Shown: in pieces, positions 1 to 11,351 of the stretch | Numbering within the stretch: the stretch's first letter is position 1 | Layout: each line of letters starts with the position of its first letter | Assembly (NCBI GenBank): GCA_905221605.1 | Contig: CAJNDS010000097.1 | Span: 167,097 to 231,096 of the forward strand | DNA: 64,000 bases | Direction of reading: 5' to 3' | Origin: Symbiodinium natans | Taxonomy: Eukaryota > Sar > Dinophyceae > Suessiales > Symbiodiniaceae | Notes under the pieces: model-generated | Told to the model about the DNA's origin: nothing | The model's database searches: none | The model's input: the letters and a program-made list of their open reading frames with translations, nothing else | Made by a program: the position numbers and the translations under genes

Positions 1-1423
1 AGACCAACAACACGCTTGTTCACTTGCAGACCTTGCGGAGCACTCTCCTGAGTGTTCGTGTAGGCTCCAGAAGAAGCTCTCGCTGGCAAGAAACGCCGCA
101 CAAAGAAGGAGAGGTATTGCCACGGCATTGCAAACATACTTGCCTTCTTTCATGGCGGCAACAGTTCCTTTCGCCACATTGAGGACGATGCAAGCCCTGC
201 AGCTGATGAGGCATGGGCTGAGTTGCCGCGGATTTGGTGGGTTTGGTGGCATGGACAAGCAGCTGCAGGTCAGAATCCAGCAGCTGCTCACGCGATGGGG
301 ATTGCTGCAGGTCACGGTGTGCCAATTCAACTTCTGCTTCTTGCTGCTCTCAGCAGCCTTCGTGCTCAGATGCATAGCTGCGCAGCCTCACCAGGACAAG
401 GTGACCAGATATGTTCTGGAGAGCCTGACGCCGGCCGAACTTCAGGCAATGCCTGTGCCCGACATTGAACATCATTGAACTGTTTCAATGGTGATGACGA
501 TGCAGATGTTGGGCGACACCTACGTACCCGACAAGTTCAATCAGTGGCCTGTCGGGCAGTAGAACTTTGTGGAAACCGAAGTTTAGTATTCATTACCAGA
601 TGCACATGCCACGGAAGCAGCCTTCCCAGGTGGCGAGGTCCTGGAGAGCTGATTGTTTGCCAGATTGCAGCAATGAAAGAGCGTGACTTTGCATCAATAT
701 CCAGGGTTTCAGAGTAGCTTCGACCAGCAGGTTGAGGTCCGGTCGAACTGGGGGTGTGTTTGCAAATTTGTGCATCGTTGTGCATTGAAACATTGTAGTG
801 GCTAAGGAGTAGGAGCGGGTGGTGGAGCTGCTGATTCCATCGTGGCTTTCAGACACAGATGGAAGATGAACGCGGACGAAGAGGCCAGAGACATGTGTTG
901 TGAGGCTTGCCACATGCCTGTGCCATGTTTTGCCAATGCACCCCCCCGCCACCCCACCCCCCCTCCAGTCCAGTCACTCCAAGCATTCCAATCGCTCTTC
1001 CGCAAAACAGGCCATGCTGCGAGGGTTGTCTCACAAGGATCTGCGGTATGTCATGCAGGACGCTCAAGAGGGTGAGTGCAGGGTTGAAAGCACGTCAATG
1101 TTAGCACTGGAGCAGGAGTTCGATGGTGAGACCTCACTTGAGGACTTTGGTGCCAGCTTGTGGGGGGTGTGTCCTGTGTGTCACCGCATCTTGGAACGCC
1201 GGAGAAGATCCTTAGCTTGGGAGTGTGCAGAAGTTCAGGACTTTCTTCCACAGGCCAGTAGCTCTGTGGCCGATGAGTCCATTGCGGAGGGCACTCTGCC
1301 AGACGAGCCAGGCCAGCCTGTGGTCTCACGGCCGCTTGCATGACAGCGTATGAAAAGATTTGTAAGGTCTTGTAGGCTTGGGAGTTGGCTTCGGAGTGAG
1401 TTTGGGGGGTCAAGTTGAGAAGA
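1..1423. other. No confident gene; possible upstream exons
   Basis: Several open stretches occur on the + strand, for example about 1012-1110, where a basic and then acidic peptide reads through. None shows a family motif. Given the methyltransferase exons that start at about 1.5 kb, some of this may be its 5' exons or leader. I see no minus-strand gene. Confidence 0.3.
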
Positions 1424-1499
1424 GACCAAGTAGACCAAGTAGACCAAGTAGACCAAGTAGAGCAAGTAGAGCAACTAGAGCAAGTAGACCAAGTCGTTC
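1424..1499. repeat. 9-bp minisatellite, about 8 units
   Basis: The unit is ACCAAGTAG, with AGCAAGTAG and AGCAACTAG variants towards the 3' side. It ends directly before the first recognisable methyltransferase exon at 1503, so it probably lies in an intron or leader. Confidence 0.9.
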
Positions 1500-1502
1500 G
1501 TT

Positions 1503-3097
1503 GAAGTGCCGATGTTCGATGTCACTGAGCCCAGGTTCAACCGTCTCGATCTCATCGATCCCTTGGCGGACTGCGCTGTGTTCGGGGACGCCAACCTTAG
1601 CTTCGTGCCTTGGCTACCTGGCAACTGAGTGATTGAGAGTGTGTAGCTCCAGCGCAGCTTCATCTTTGACTTCTGTTGAGGCCCTGAAGCTGGCAAAGCA
1701 CAGAGAGGTCAGAGTCTGAGAGCGTCATTTCGTGAACAGTCGGCCTGGACCTATCTGGACCCTGCATGCCTTCATGTGACTTCTCACCTGCCACAGGCTC
1801 TGGGAGATGTGGGAAGAGTTATTGCGACAACCTTTGAGACACTCGAATGTCTTCGCGAGCGTTACCAGGCAGCGTCGAACCCTGGACACATCCTCTAAGG
1901 AAACTGCATCCGTTTCAGCAGAGCGTAAGAGTTTTTTTTGTCTCATTGGATTGTCTCAGTTGTCTCTGATTCAGCACTTTTACCGCTGATCTGACGTCTG
2001 ACGTCCTTCGGGACGCTTTGCAGATGAACGTGATGACATACACTCCACACACGTCGATCCTCCCTTCTTTCTCCTTCCCCCCACCCTTCTGAAGGGCTTC
2101 TGGGAAACTAGGGGCATGTTCCGCAGCCCTGCCAGGAAATTGATGCAACAATCAAGACTCTGGAAGGTCTGTATTCTGAGGCCAGAGGAACAGCGTGTTC
2201 TTTCATGGAATGTGCTCATGTGTCTTGGAGAGCCATAGGTCTACCACGGTGTGGACTGCACTCGAATTGCAGTGGACAGCCGGTTTCACGGCATGGAGGC
2301 CGCACAACGAGACATAGACATGCTGCGTGTTGAAAGGCTTCCAGTGAGTAGCAGCTTTCGTGGTCATCCTGTTCAGGGCAGCCTGGGAGCAGTGTACTAC
2401 AACTTTCCGCATGCCGGTGCTGTCAGCGGTTTTTTCGATGGTCCGCTGCTCAGTTGTGCTGCCACATTCGTCTGCGTTGAGATTTTCGGAGCCCCATCAC
2501 ATGAGGCCATCCCTGCGTCAACTGGCGCCACGAGAACCTGATGAGACTCTTTTTTCGAGCTCTTCGCTCCTTCATGAAGCCCGGAGGCCTGGTCAAGGCC
2601 AGAAGCCCAGAAGAGTGTTTTTGTCAATGTTTCTCACTGTTTTCTCATCCTCGTTTTCGAGTTCTAAGCTGCAGCGGAGCTGTGCTCTGCTAGGCTCTGC
2701 TAGGCTCTGCTAGGCTCTGCTGGGCTCTGCTACGCTCTGCTTCGGCCCAGGTTTCATCAAGCAAAGGTGCGGTTGGAGCCACTTGCCTGCATCTTTGGTG
2801 TGTTTTTTCTGCTGTTTTTGGGCTTCTTCATGCTTCGTCTGTCAACTGCCTCCTGGCAAGGTGAGATGTTACTACATCACGGAAGCAGCTCAGGAGAACG
2901 AGTTCGTTCACATTGAGACGCCACCTGGCGAGTAACTCCGCACAATGCCTCCTTCAACTCGACCCCACACACAACGAATCTCAGATTTGCGCGAGACCTC
3001 GGCCACTTCTCCAAGCTGCTTTTCCCCAGGATGCCATTCCAGGATTGGCACCTTCATCGGTATGGCCGCTCATACGGAGACAAGCGAGATGTGCAGC
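1503..3097 (+). CDS. BMT5/DUF2431-type Rossmann methyltransferase, multi-exon
   Basis: This resembles the BMT5-like (PF10354) family, whose yeast member methylates uridine N3 of 25S rRNA. Exons chain in frame as 1503-1604, 1681-1707, 1797-1868, 2136-2180, 2239-2298, 2377-2440, 2506-2597, 2861-2917 and 3030-3097. The first ends in the SAM-loop motif FGDANLSF. The third reads VGRVIATTFETL. The fifth carries HGVDCTRI. The sixth has the family signature YNFPHAG, and the seventh reads NWRHENLMRLFFRALRSF followed by MKPGGLVKV. The last reads WHLHRYGRSYGDKRD, as in the family C-terminus. Several donors are GC rather than GT (after 1868, 2180, 2298 and 2597), and most of the listed junctions keep phase 0. 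The true start and end are not fixed; upstream exons may exist before 1503. The family assignment is strong; the substrate is inferred from yeast. Confidence 0.8.
2684..2740. repeat. 10-bp minisatellite, about 5-6 units
   Basis: The unit is GCTCTGCTAG with single-base variants. It sits in the intron between methyltransferase exons 2506-2597 and 2861-2917. Confidence 0.85.
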
Positions 3098-3145
3098 TTG
3101 GTGTTGCATTCTTAATCCAGCTAGCTGTTCGCCGAATATGCTTGC

Positions 3146-3148
<3 letters not shown>

Positions 3149-3224
<76 letters not shown>

Positions 3225-3225
3225 C
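3149..3225. repeat. (GT)n microsatellite
   Basis: About 38 GT dinucleotides with one interruption, just 3' of the last methyltransferase exon. The open frames across it are an artefact of the repeat. From 3226 to about 3820 I see nothing recognisable. Confidence 0.95.
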
Positions 3226-3822
3226 GCGGGTGAGAGGGCGTTCTGCGCACTGTGGTAAGAACCTTCGGGGACGTCACGGAAGGGCAAGGTGGGTGACTGA
3301 GCGTGCCAGAGGCCTCGCGACCACCGCGCGTTCCTACTCCCTCCCACGTGGGCTCCATTTTGAATTTGGCATCAGCTCCGGTGCCAAACTCCTCATCATG
3401 GGGTGTAAACCTAATTGTCAACGCATGCGCTCCGCCTCTATGCTTGGAACTATGGGCCCTCAGTGTGGTCCCTTACCCCTGTCTATATTAGGGGGTCCGA
3501 AGTATGGGGTCTTTATTGTATGTCGCCGAGCCTCGGCAGCCGGGGCTGGCCGTGGGCGGAGCCTGCAGCTAAGAAAACCCAACAGCATCGGATTACGGCT
3601 CCTCCAGGCGGTTTGGGCAGTTCCTGGTCTGCTTGTTCTAGACGCCTCTAAGCCAGCTTTCCACTCCAAGTAGTTCCTTGTGCGATCTTCCGGCAACCGG
3701 GGGCTCGTGATCTACTGAAGAAAGCATGAGGAAACACGAGGAGAGAGACAATCCGTAGAGAAGAAGAAGCCCGAGACTAGACTGCAGTAACGGTGTGCGA
3801 GAGAGCTGTCCAGGTATCGCAG

Positions 3823-4100
3823 GCCCGGTCAAGGCGAGGGCTACAACGTGCAACGCGCGGAAGCAGACATGGCCGCGAACTCAGTGCCAAACATATTGAC
3901 AGGACGTGAGTTTCGAATAGTTTCGCTTTCAGCCACCTGTGTTGTGCATCTGCCGCTCGTGACACTTTCAGGTGTACACTTTCAAGTATGTGGCTCGGAC
4001 AAGCACTGGTGCGAGGGTTTCCAAGCATGGCGTGACCGCTAGCAGCGAAGCGATAGCTGCGGATGCTTGTACGCGTGAGCTGCAAGTTCCCCATGTGTAA
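3823..4100 (+). CDS. Unidentified exon pair
   Basis: Two stretches look coding. The first, from an AG acceptor at 3822 to about 3906, reads GEGYNVQRAEADMAANSV and ends at a GTGAG donor-like site. The second starts after TTTCAG at 3971 and reads VYTFKYVARTSTGARVSK, open to a TAA at 4100. I do not recognise the protein. The clean acceptor pyrimidine tract and natural amino-acid mix are the only support. It lies between the methyltransferase and the plastid gene array, on the same strand as both. Confidence 0.3.
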
Positions 4101-5300
4101 GCCGGCTTAGCCAAGTAACCCTAAGTCACCCTACTGAAGTTGCCACTTGTACCAGGCACCGTCGGGTGAGACGTGCTGGCCCTGGATGGCTTATTGCTTG
4201 TTGGCACAAATGTTGCTCACCGATGCGATGCCTCTTTGAGCAAGCTGAGAGGCTTCCGCCACAAAGTATCCGCATGCCACCGAAGTTTGGTGTGCTGAAG
4301 TCGTGCCCAGATGGCCCGTTCAGGAGCCCTTGCTACCAAGATCAGCAAGCATAGCAAGCCACAGCCTCTCGCTTTGTGTCTCCCTGTTCTTCCAGGACGC
4401 TCTTCGGAGAGGCGCGGGAACGGCATGCCACTGCGAGCCCTGGCGACACAAAGCTGTCTAGGACATCGAGGGTCCGCATGTCCACACGTTGTGAAGTGAA
4501 TGCCATCTCGGTTTGTTCATGTTTTCAGTGTTTTCGCTGCGCTGGGGCGGAGGGAGGCGGCCGGCCTGCCGAAGCCGAAGAGGCAAAATGTGGCAAAAAC
4601 ACATTCCGAAGATGCCTCCGGTGGCACGCACGCAGCGTCGGCGTCACATGCGGCCTTCACAATGTGTCATCACGAGGTTAAGTTATGTGGTTTTGTGATG
4701 CGGAGTGACCTGGTAACGCGGGGCTGTGGCAATGCAAATTCAGCTCGGAATGTGGCATTAACGTGCGTTAGCAATGCGACGTCATGTGGTGTGATGCGGC
4801 GTGAGAAACGGACGTCGGATTTGGCAGATTGGTCTTCTCCCTTGCGCCAGCACCATATGCGATTTCATGGTTTCTGAATGTCGATGTTTTTTGCAGCCAA
4901 GGCTTTACAAGCGGTTTGTCACGGAGTGTTCAGGCACCCATGTTGGCTAGCCCGCTTGACGACGCGCCGGCGAAAAAGTCTGCTCTGACATAATCCGGAT
5001 TGAAAGTTGTTTGTAGAGACTGGGCAGCCGGTATGGCCAGGTCCAGGATCTAGGGGTGCTATGTCTTGTTCACGGCACGTGCTGTTGTTTGCTGGTGTAT
5101 CCTCCCTGCTGCACGGCATCCATGCACAGTGCAATGTGACGTCCCGCATGTGAGCTGGCTCGCTTGCTGTACGTTCCACGGCACCGGTTGCGCGAAGCTT
5201 GTCTCTCAGATACCCTTGTGTGCTTGTGGCTGCTTGTGTCTGGAAAGGTTGAAATGAAAGCTTGGTCGAAATTGACGGGTGATAGGCTGCCTCAGGATCC
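4101..5300. other. Spacer without a recognised gene
   Basis: Open frames in this stretch overlap on both strands and none carries a family motif. I see no repeat array. It ends where homology to the tandem array begins, at about 5301. Confidence 0.4.
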
Positions 5301-5308
5301 ACAGCACA

Positions 5309-6098
5309 ATGGCCCGCCGAAGCGGCTCCGTTCTCCTTGCCGCCGCCCTGATGGCGGCAGTGGCCGGAGCCTTTGGGCGATTCGGTGTGGCAGCTGGTAA
5401 GATTTGCGGGTCGTGTCTCATTGATGCGAGGCCTTCTGGGGCTTCTCCTGCTTCGTGGCACCCAAGGGCGAGCCCGCGACTTTGTTGATGGATGTCGCCG
5501 TCAAGAGGCACACACCGTGCCTCACACCACCCGCACTTTTTCAGATGTTTCTATCATGGCCTAAGGCCCGTCGTGGAGCAGCCGCAGTTGCGAGGGCAGG
5601 TGCTCCGAGCATGGCGCTGTGCACTTCCATGCGCTTCCATACGCGACTCGGTGCGATAATCACATGCTGGTGTTGTTGTGCTCCCACGGCACAGGCGCCC
5701 GTGGAAGCAGCACTGCTTGGAGCCGCCGCCGCGGTCGAAGACCTGGAACAATGGATGGGGGCGGGCAGACCGCACTCTTCGTCGGAGATGCACTTGGTGA
5801 AATGTGGTGTGCCGAGGCCGTGCCGCAGGTTGCTCTGGCGGGCAACTCCGGCTATGCTCTGCTCCAGCTTGGATGGGTCCGCGACTCAGAGCCGATGGGC
5901 GCCGCATGGGGGGCCTGGCGTCGGATAGCAGTAGCACCTAGGCCGTCTTCATCATCAGCTTGGGGCCGGCGGTGCTGTTCTGGATCTACTTCAACAAGTG
6001 CGGGCGCCCGGAGTCTGGCAGTCTTGCTGCTTTTGCCGGGTTGCTACAGCACCAGCGGTCGTTTTTTTAGCCCTTGTGCTAGGCCCGAGCTGCTGTGA
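5309..6098 (+). CDS. Plastid-targeted small membrane protein, array copy 1 (candidate PsbY)
   Basis: Inferred product: a signal peptide (MARRSGSVLLAAALMAAVAG), an FVAP transit-type motif, an ARRGAAAVARA stretch, then a mature peptide of about 40 residues. That peptide has one membrane helix (AVFIISLGPAVLFWIYFN) and ends KCGPELL. The pattern PAV..W..FN..GP.L resembles photosystem II protein PsbY, a single-helix thylakoid subunit, but this is a weak match over few residues. Exon 1 is 5309-5389. The helix exon starts at about 5942 and ends at 6003 on TGCGG. A GC-AG intron, 6004-6082, leads to the final exon 6083-6098 (PELL stop). This copy's last intron differs entirely from those of copies 2-4. 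Confidence 0.6.
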
Positions 6099-6976
6099 GA
6101 GGTCACTTGGCCGAAAACATCAAAGGATTGGTTTGACTCGTTTTGACTCGCCGAATGCTCAGGTACACAAGCCGACAGTGCCTGCTTTTTCAAGGCCTGA
6201 ATGTGCCCATGTTGTCAGCGCGTAAAGAAAACAAGCAAAGAACGGCCGTTTGCCCCAACCTAATGCGGACGGCTTGACGGCCCCTTTCGCAGAAACTCCG
6301 CGGAAGCAAAGACTGATACTAACTCCGCAGAAGGGTCTGCGGAAGCGAAGTCTTCTTGGAATGAAACATGTCTTCGCGGAAGCTTTGTGGAAGCCCGACA
6401 ACTTCAGGCATACGCCGAACGGATGCCTTGCATCAAAACCCTTTTGGTATTGGGGCTGGCTGAGGGCTTGCGGCTTGCAATCGGTTTGCAGCACAACTTA
6501 GCTTCTGCACCTGAGATATCTGCACTTGCAGCCTGGAGCCAGCTGATGACACAGAACCAATCTGCAAGCACGCAATGTATCTCCCAAGCCAAGGCCCTTG
6601 TCGAGGGAATGGTACCATGTGCTTCTGTTCCAGGATTGCGGCACCACGTGGTCACCAATTGAGGTTAGCGTGGCTCTCCGGAAGGAGAATCATGAAGGTG
6701 GCCTCGTGCGCAAGGTCAAAAAATGCAAGATTCGCCTTGCTGATGGTTCATGCTGATGCTGCCAAAGCCCGGCGTGGCGACATCATGCATGCGCATGCCT
6801 GAAGACAGCGTTGCGCAGCGTTGGCTCGCCGCACACTTTTTGAGAGCTGCACTTGTCCAGCAAAGGGCCGGAGCCTCATTGCTCTTTGGGGGCTAGGATC
6901 CTTGTGTCAGGACAGATGTTGGGCATGCTGATTTGCAGCTGGCAAGTTGTTGCTCAGGCTGCTTGCTACCAGCACA

Positions 6977-7756
6977 ATGGCCCGCCGAAGCAGCTCCGTT
7001 CTCCTTGCCGCCGCTCTGATGGCGGCAGTGGCCGGAGCCTTTGGGCGATTCGGTGTGGCAGCTGGTAAGATTTGCGGCTCGTGGCTCATTGATGCGAGGC
7101 CTTCTGGGGCTTCTCCTGCTTCGTGGCACCCAAGGGCGAGCCCGCGACTTTGTTGATGGATGTCGCCGTCAAGAGGCACACACCGTGCCTCACACCACCC
7201 GCACTTTTTCAGATGTTTCTATCATGGCCTAAGGCCCGTCGTGGAGCAGCCGCAGTTGCGAGGGCAGGTGCTCCGAGCATGGCGCTGTGCACTTCCATGC
7301 GCTTCCATACGCGACTCGGTGCGATAATCACATGCTGGTGTTGTTGTGCTCCCACGGCACAGGCGCCCGTGGAAGCAGCACTGCTTGGAGCCGCCGCCGC
7401 GGTCGAAGACCTGGAACAATGGATGGGGGCGGGCAGACCGCACTCTTCGTCGGAGATGCACTTGGTGAAATGTGGTGTGCCGAGGCCGTGCCGCAGGTTG
7501 CTCTGGCGGGCAACTCCGGCTATGCTCTGCTCCAGCTTGGATGGGTCCGCGACTCAGAGCCGATGGGCGCCGCATGGGGGGCCTGGCGACGGATAGCAGT
7601 AGCACCTAGGCCGTCTTCATCATCAGCCTGGGGCCGGCGGTGCTGTTCTGGATCTACTTCAACAAGTGCGGGCGCCCGGAATTCACCCCCCGCTCTTTTT
7701 TTTGGAGTTCTGCCGTGCCAGCAGTCGGAGAGCCCACAAGGCCCGAGCTGCTGTGA
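6977..7756 (+). CDS. Plastid-targeted small membrane protein, array copy 2 (candidate PsbY)
   Basis: Exon 1, 6977-7057, encodes the signal peptide (MARRSSSVLLAAALMAAVAG). The FVAP motif is at 7120-7131 and is the kind of motif that follows the signal cleavage site in peridinin-plastid leaders. A likely intron 7402-7609 (GT-AG) joins the stretch VEAALLGAAAA to the helix exon 7610-7671. A GC-AG intron 7672-7740 then leads to the terminal exon 7741-7756. The exact splicing of the leader between 7057 and about 7260 is uncertain: GTAAGA at 7065 is a second possible donor, but it breaks the FVAP frame with the nearest acceptor. Confidence 0.6.
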
Positions 7757-8168
7757 GCGACACTCGGCCGCACATCCACCCTGAAGCTTCCGTGATCGGT
7801 CTCTGGCAGTTGTGCCTGTTCAGGGTGTGAAGAGCCAGACGGTGATCGCTTCATCGCCTCACTGCAGTGTGCAGCGGTGCAGCTTCCCGGAGAAAAATGC
7901 GAAAGCGCTTCCACAGATTTCCCCAGCTTCGAACGCAACATGATGCTCCAACATGGTACGCTCGTGCTACGCTTCTGCCTCACGCACCCTCGAGGCATCG
8001 GATGTCCACATGTCTGGCTGCGCAGCGTTGGCTCGCCCGCACACTTTTTGAGAGCTGCACTTGTCCAGCAAGGGCCGGAGCCTCATTGCTCTTTGGGGGC
8101 TAGGATCCTTGTGTCCAGGACAGATGGCAGCTGGCAAGTTGTTGCTCAGGCTGCTTGCTACCAGCACA

Positions 8169-8948
8169 ATGGCCCGCCGAAGCAGCTCCGTTCTCCTTGC
8201 CGCCGCTCTGATGGCGGCAGTGGCCGGAGCCTTTGGGCGATTCGGTGTGGCAGCTGGTAAGATTTGCGGCTCGTGGCTCATTGATGCGAGGCCTTCTGGG
8301 GCTTCTCCTGCTTCGTGGCACCCAAGGGCGAGCCCGCGACTTTGTTGATGGATGTCGCCGTCAAGAGGCACACACCGTGCCTCACACCACCCGCACTTTT
8401 TCAGATGTTTCTATCATGGCCTAAGGCCCGTCGTGGAGCAGCCGCAGTTGCGAGGGCAGGTGCTCCGAGCATGGCGCTGTGCACTTCCATGCGCTTCCAT
8501 ACGCGACTCGGTGCGATAATCACATGCTGGTGTTGTTGTGCTCCCACGGCACAGGCGCCCGTGGAAGCAGCACTGCTTGGAGCCGCCGCCGCGGTCGAAG
8601 ACCTGGAACAATGGATGGGGGCGGGCAGACCGCACTCTTCGTCGGAGATGCACTTGGTGAAATGTGGTGTGCCGAGGCCGTGCCGCAGGTTGCTCTGGCG
8701 GGCAACTCCGGCTATGCTCTGCTCCAGCTTGGATGGGTCCGCGACTCAGAGCCGATGGGCGCCGCATGGGGGGCCTGGCGACGGATAGCAGTAGCACCTA
8801 GGCCGTCTTCATCATCAGCCTGGGGCCGGCGGTGCTGTTCTGGATCTACTTCAACAAGTGCGGGCGCCCGGAATTCACCCCCCGCTCTTTTTTTTGGAGT
8901 TCTGCCGTGCCAGCAGTCGGAGAGCCCACAAGGCCCGAGCTGCTGTGA
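8169..8948 (+). CDS. Plastid-targeted small membrane protein, array copy 3 (candidate PsbY)
   Basis: Essentially the same as copy 2 across gene and spacer. It shares the copy 2 variants: GCGGCTCGTGGCTC in the first intron region, GACGG upstream of the helix exon, and AGCCTGGGG inside it. Helix exon about 8802-8863; terminal exon 8933-8948. Confidence 0.6.
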
Positions 8949-9360
8949 GCGACACTCGGCCGCACATCCACCCTGAAGCTTCCGTGATCGGTCTCTGGCA
9001 GTTGTGCCTGTTCAGGGTGTGAAGAGCCAGACGGTGATCGCTTCATCGCCTCACTGCAGTGTGCAGCGGTGCAGCTTCCCGGAGAAAAATGCGAAAGCGC
9101 TTCCACAGATTTCCCCAGCTTCGAACGCAACATGATGCTCCAACATGGTACGCTCGTGCTACGCTTCTGCCTCACGCACCCTCGAGGCATCGGATGTCCA
9201 CATGTCTGGCTGCGCAGCGTTGGCTCGCCCGCACACTTTTTGAGAGCTGCACTTGTCCAGCAAGGGCCGGAGCCTCATTGCTCTTTGGGGGCTAGGATCC
9301 TTGTGTCCAGGACAGATGGCAGCTGGCAAGTTGTTGCTCAGGCTGCTTGCTACCAGCACA

Positions 9361-10140
9361 ATGGCCCGCCGAAGCAGCTCCGTTCTCCTTGCCGCCGCTC
9401 TGATGGCGGCAGTGGCCGGAGCCTTTGGGCGATTCGGTGTGGTAGCTGGTAAGATTTGCGGGTCGTGTCTCATTGATGCGAGGCCTTCTGGGGCTTCTCC
9501 TGCTTCGTGGCACCCAAGGGCGAGCCCGCGACTTTGTTGATGGATGTCGCCGTCAAGAGGCACACACCGTGCCTCACACCACCCGCACTTTTTCAGATGC
9601 TTCTATCATGGCCTAAGGCCCGTCGTGGAGCAGCCGCAGTTGCGAGGGCAGGTGCTCCGAGCATGGCGCTGTGCACTTCCATGCGCTTCCATACGCGACT
9701 CGGTGCGATAATCACATGCTGGTGTTGTTGTGCTCCCACGGCACAGGCGCCCGTGGAAGCAGCACTGCTTGGAGCCGCCGCCGCGGTCGAAGACCTGGAA
9801 CAATGGATGGGGGCGGGCAGACCGCACTCTTCGTCGGAGATGCACTTGGTGAAATGTGGTGTGCCGAGGCCGTGCCGCAGGTTGCTCTGGCGGGCAACTC
9901 CGGCTATGCTCTGCTCCAGCTTGGATGGGTCCGCGACTCAGAGCCGATGGGCGCCGCATGGGGGGCCTGGCGTCGGATAGCAGTAGCACCTAGGCCGTCT
10001 TCATCATCAGCTTGGGGCCGGCGGTGCTGTTCTGGATCTACTTCAACAAGTGCGGGCGCCCGGAATTCACCCCCCGCTCTTTTTTTTGGAGTTCTGCCGT
10101 GCCAGCAGTCGGAGAGCCCACAAGGCCCGAGCTGCTGTGA
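9361..10140 (+). CDS. Plastid-targeted small membrane protein, array copy 4 (candidate PsbY)
   Basis: Same structure as copies 2 and 3. The leader region carries GTAGCTGG at 9442-9449 where copies 1-3 have GCAGCTGG. The 3' part carries the copy 1 variants (GTCGG, AGCTTGGGG). One extra substitution changes ATGTTTCTATC to ATGCTTCTATC at about 9598. Terminal exon about 10125-10140. Confidence 0.6.
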
Positions 10141-10552
10141 GCGACACTCGGCCGCACATCCACCCTGAAGCTTCCGTGATCGGTCTCTGGCAGTTGTGCC
10201 TGTTCAGGGTGTGAAGAGCCAGACGGTGATCGCTTCATCGCCTCACTGCAGTGTGCAGCGGTGCAGCTTCCCGGAGAAAAATGCGAAAGCGCTTCCACAG
10301 ATTTCCCCAGCTTCGAACGCAACATGATGCTCCAACATGGTACGCTCGTGCTACGCTTCTGCCTCACGCACCCTCGAGGCATCGGATGTCCACATGTCTG
10401 GCTGCGCAGCGTTGGCTCGCCCGCACACTTTTTGAGAGCTGCACTTGTCCAGCAAGGGCCGGAGCCTCATTGCTCTTTGGGGGCTAGGATCCTTGTGTCC
10501 AGGACAGATGGCAGCTGGCAAGTTGTTGCTCAGGCTGCTTGCTACCAGCACA

Positions 10553-11351
10553 ATGGCCCGCCGAAGCAGCTCCGTTCTCCTTGCCGCCGCTCTGATGGCG
10601 GCAGTGGCCGGAGCCTTTGGGCGATTCGGTGTGGTAGCTGGTAAGATTTGCGGGTCGTGTCTCATTGATGCGAGGCCTTCTGGGGCTTCTCCTGCTTCGT
10701 GGCACCCAAGGGCGAGCCCGCGACTTTGTTGATGGATGTCGCCGTCAAGAGGCACACACCGTGCCTCACACCACCCGCACTTTTTCAGATGTTTCTATCA
10801 TGGCCTAAGGCCCGTCGTGGAGCAGCCGCAGTTGCGAGGGCAGGTGCTCCGAGCATGGCGCTGTGCACTTCCATGCGCTTCCATACGCGACTCGGTGTGA
10901 TAATCACATGCTGGTGTTGTTGTGCTCCCACGGCACAGGCGCCCGTGGAAGCAGCACTGCTTGGAGCCGCCGCCGCGGTCGAAGACCTGGAACAATGGAT
11001 GGGGGCGGGCAGACCGCACTCTTCGTCGGAGATGCACTTGGTGAAATGTGGTGTGCCGAGGCCGTGCCGCAGGTTGCTCTGGCGGGCAACTCCGGCTATG
11101 CTCTGCTCCAGCTTGGATGGGTCCGCGACTCAGAGCCGATGGGCGCCGCATGGGGGGCCTGGCGACGGATAGCAGTAGCACCTAGGCCGTCTTCATCATC
11201 AGCCTGGGGCCGGCGGTGCTGTTCTGGATCTACTTCAACAAGTGCGGGCGCCCGGTGCTCTCGCATGCTGCCTCCTCTGGCGTCTGCCTTCGTATCTTCG
11301 CAATTCTTCGCACATTGTGTGACAGGCCGGAGCTTCTATGAACCAAGTGCA
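10553..11351 (+). CDS. Plastid-targeted small membrane protein, array copy 5 (candidate PsbY)
   Basis: Last copy. The helix exon ends at 11247; the GC donor is kept, but the intron 11248-11335 has no similarity to the other copies beyond its first bases. The terminal exon 11336-11351 still encodes PELL stop, with synonymous changes (CCG GAG CTT CTA TGA against CCC GAG CTG CTG TGA). That pattern supports this tiny exon as real coding sequence. One substitution (GTGATAATC for GCGATAATC) lies at about 10899. Confidence 0.6.

Larger units (their letters stand above)
5301..11351 (+). repeat. Tandem gene array, five copies, 1192-bp period
   Basis: The same start codon context recurs at 5309, 6977, 8169, 9361 and 10553. 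Spacing is 1668 for the first pair and exactly 1192 for the other three. Copies 2, 3 and 4 are full units (gene plus spacer). Copy 1 has a different spacer after about 6010, and copy 5 loses homology at about 11255. Sequence before copy 2 (about 6810-6976) matches the common spacer but carries small indels. Units differ at only a few sites. Tandem arrays of highly expressed genes are well known in dinoflagellates. Confidence 0.95.

Noticed and set aside
1424-1499. CRISPR-like short repeats
   Set aside because: Units are contiguous 9-mers without spacers, and the window is eukaryotic.
2913-3421. Frames rich in VC or HT repeats
   Set aside because: They arise from the (GT)n microsatellite.
5554-11181. 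Repeated 127-codon minus-strand frames in the plastid gene array
   Set aside because: They are antisense shadows of the G+C-rich gene body and recur only because the array repeats.
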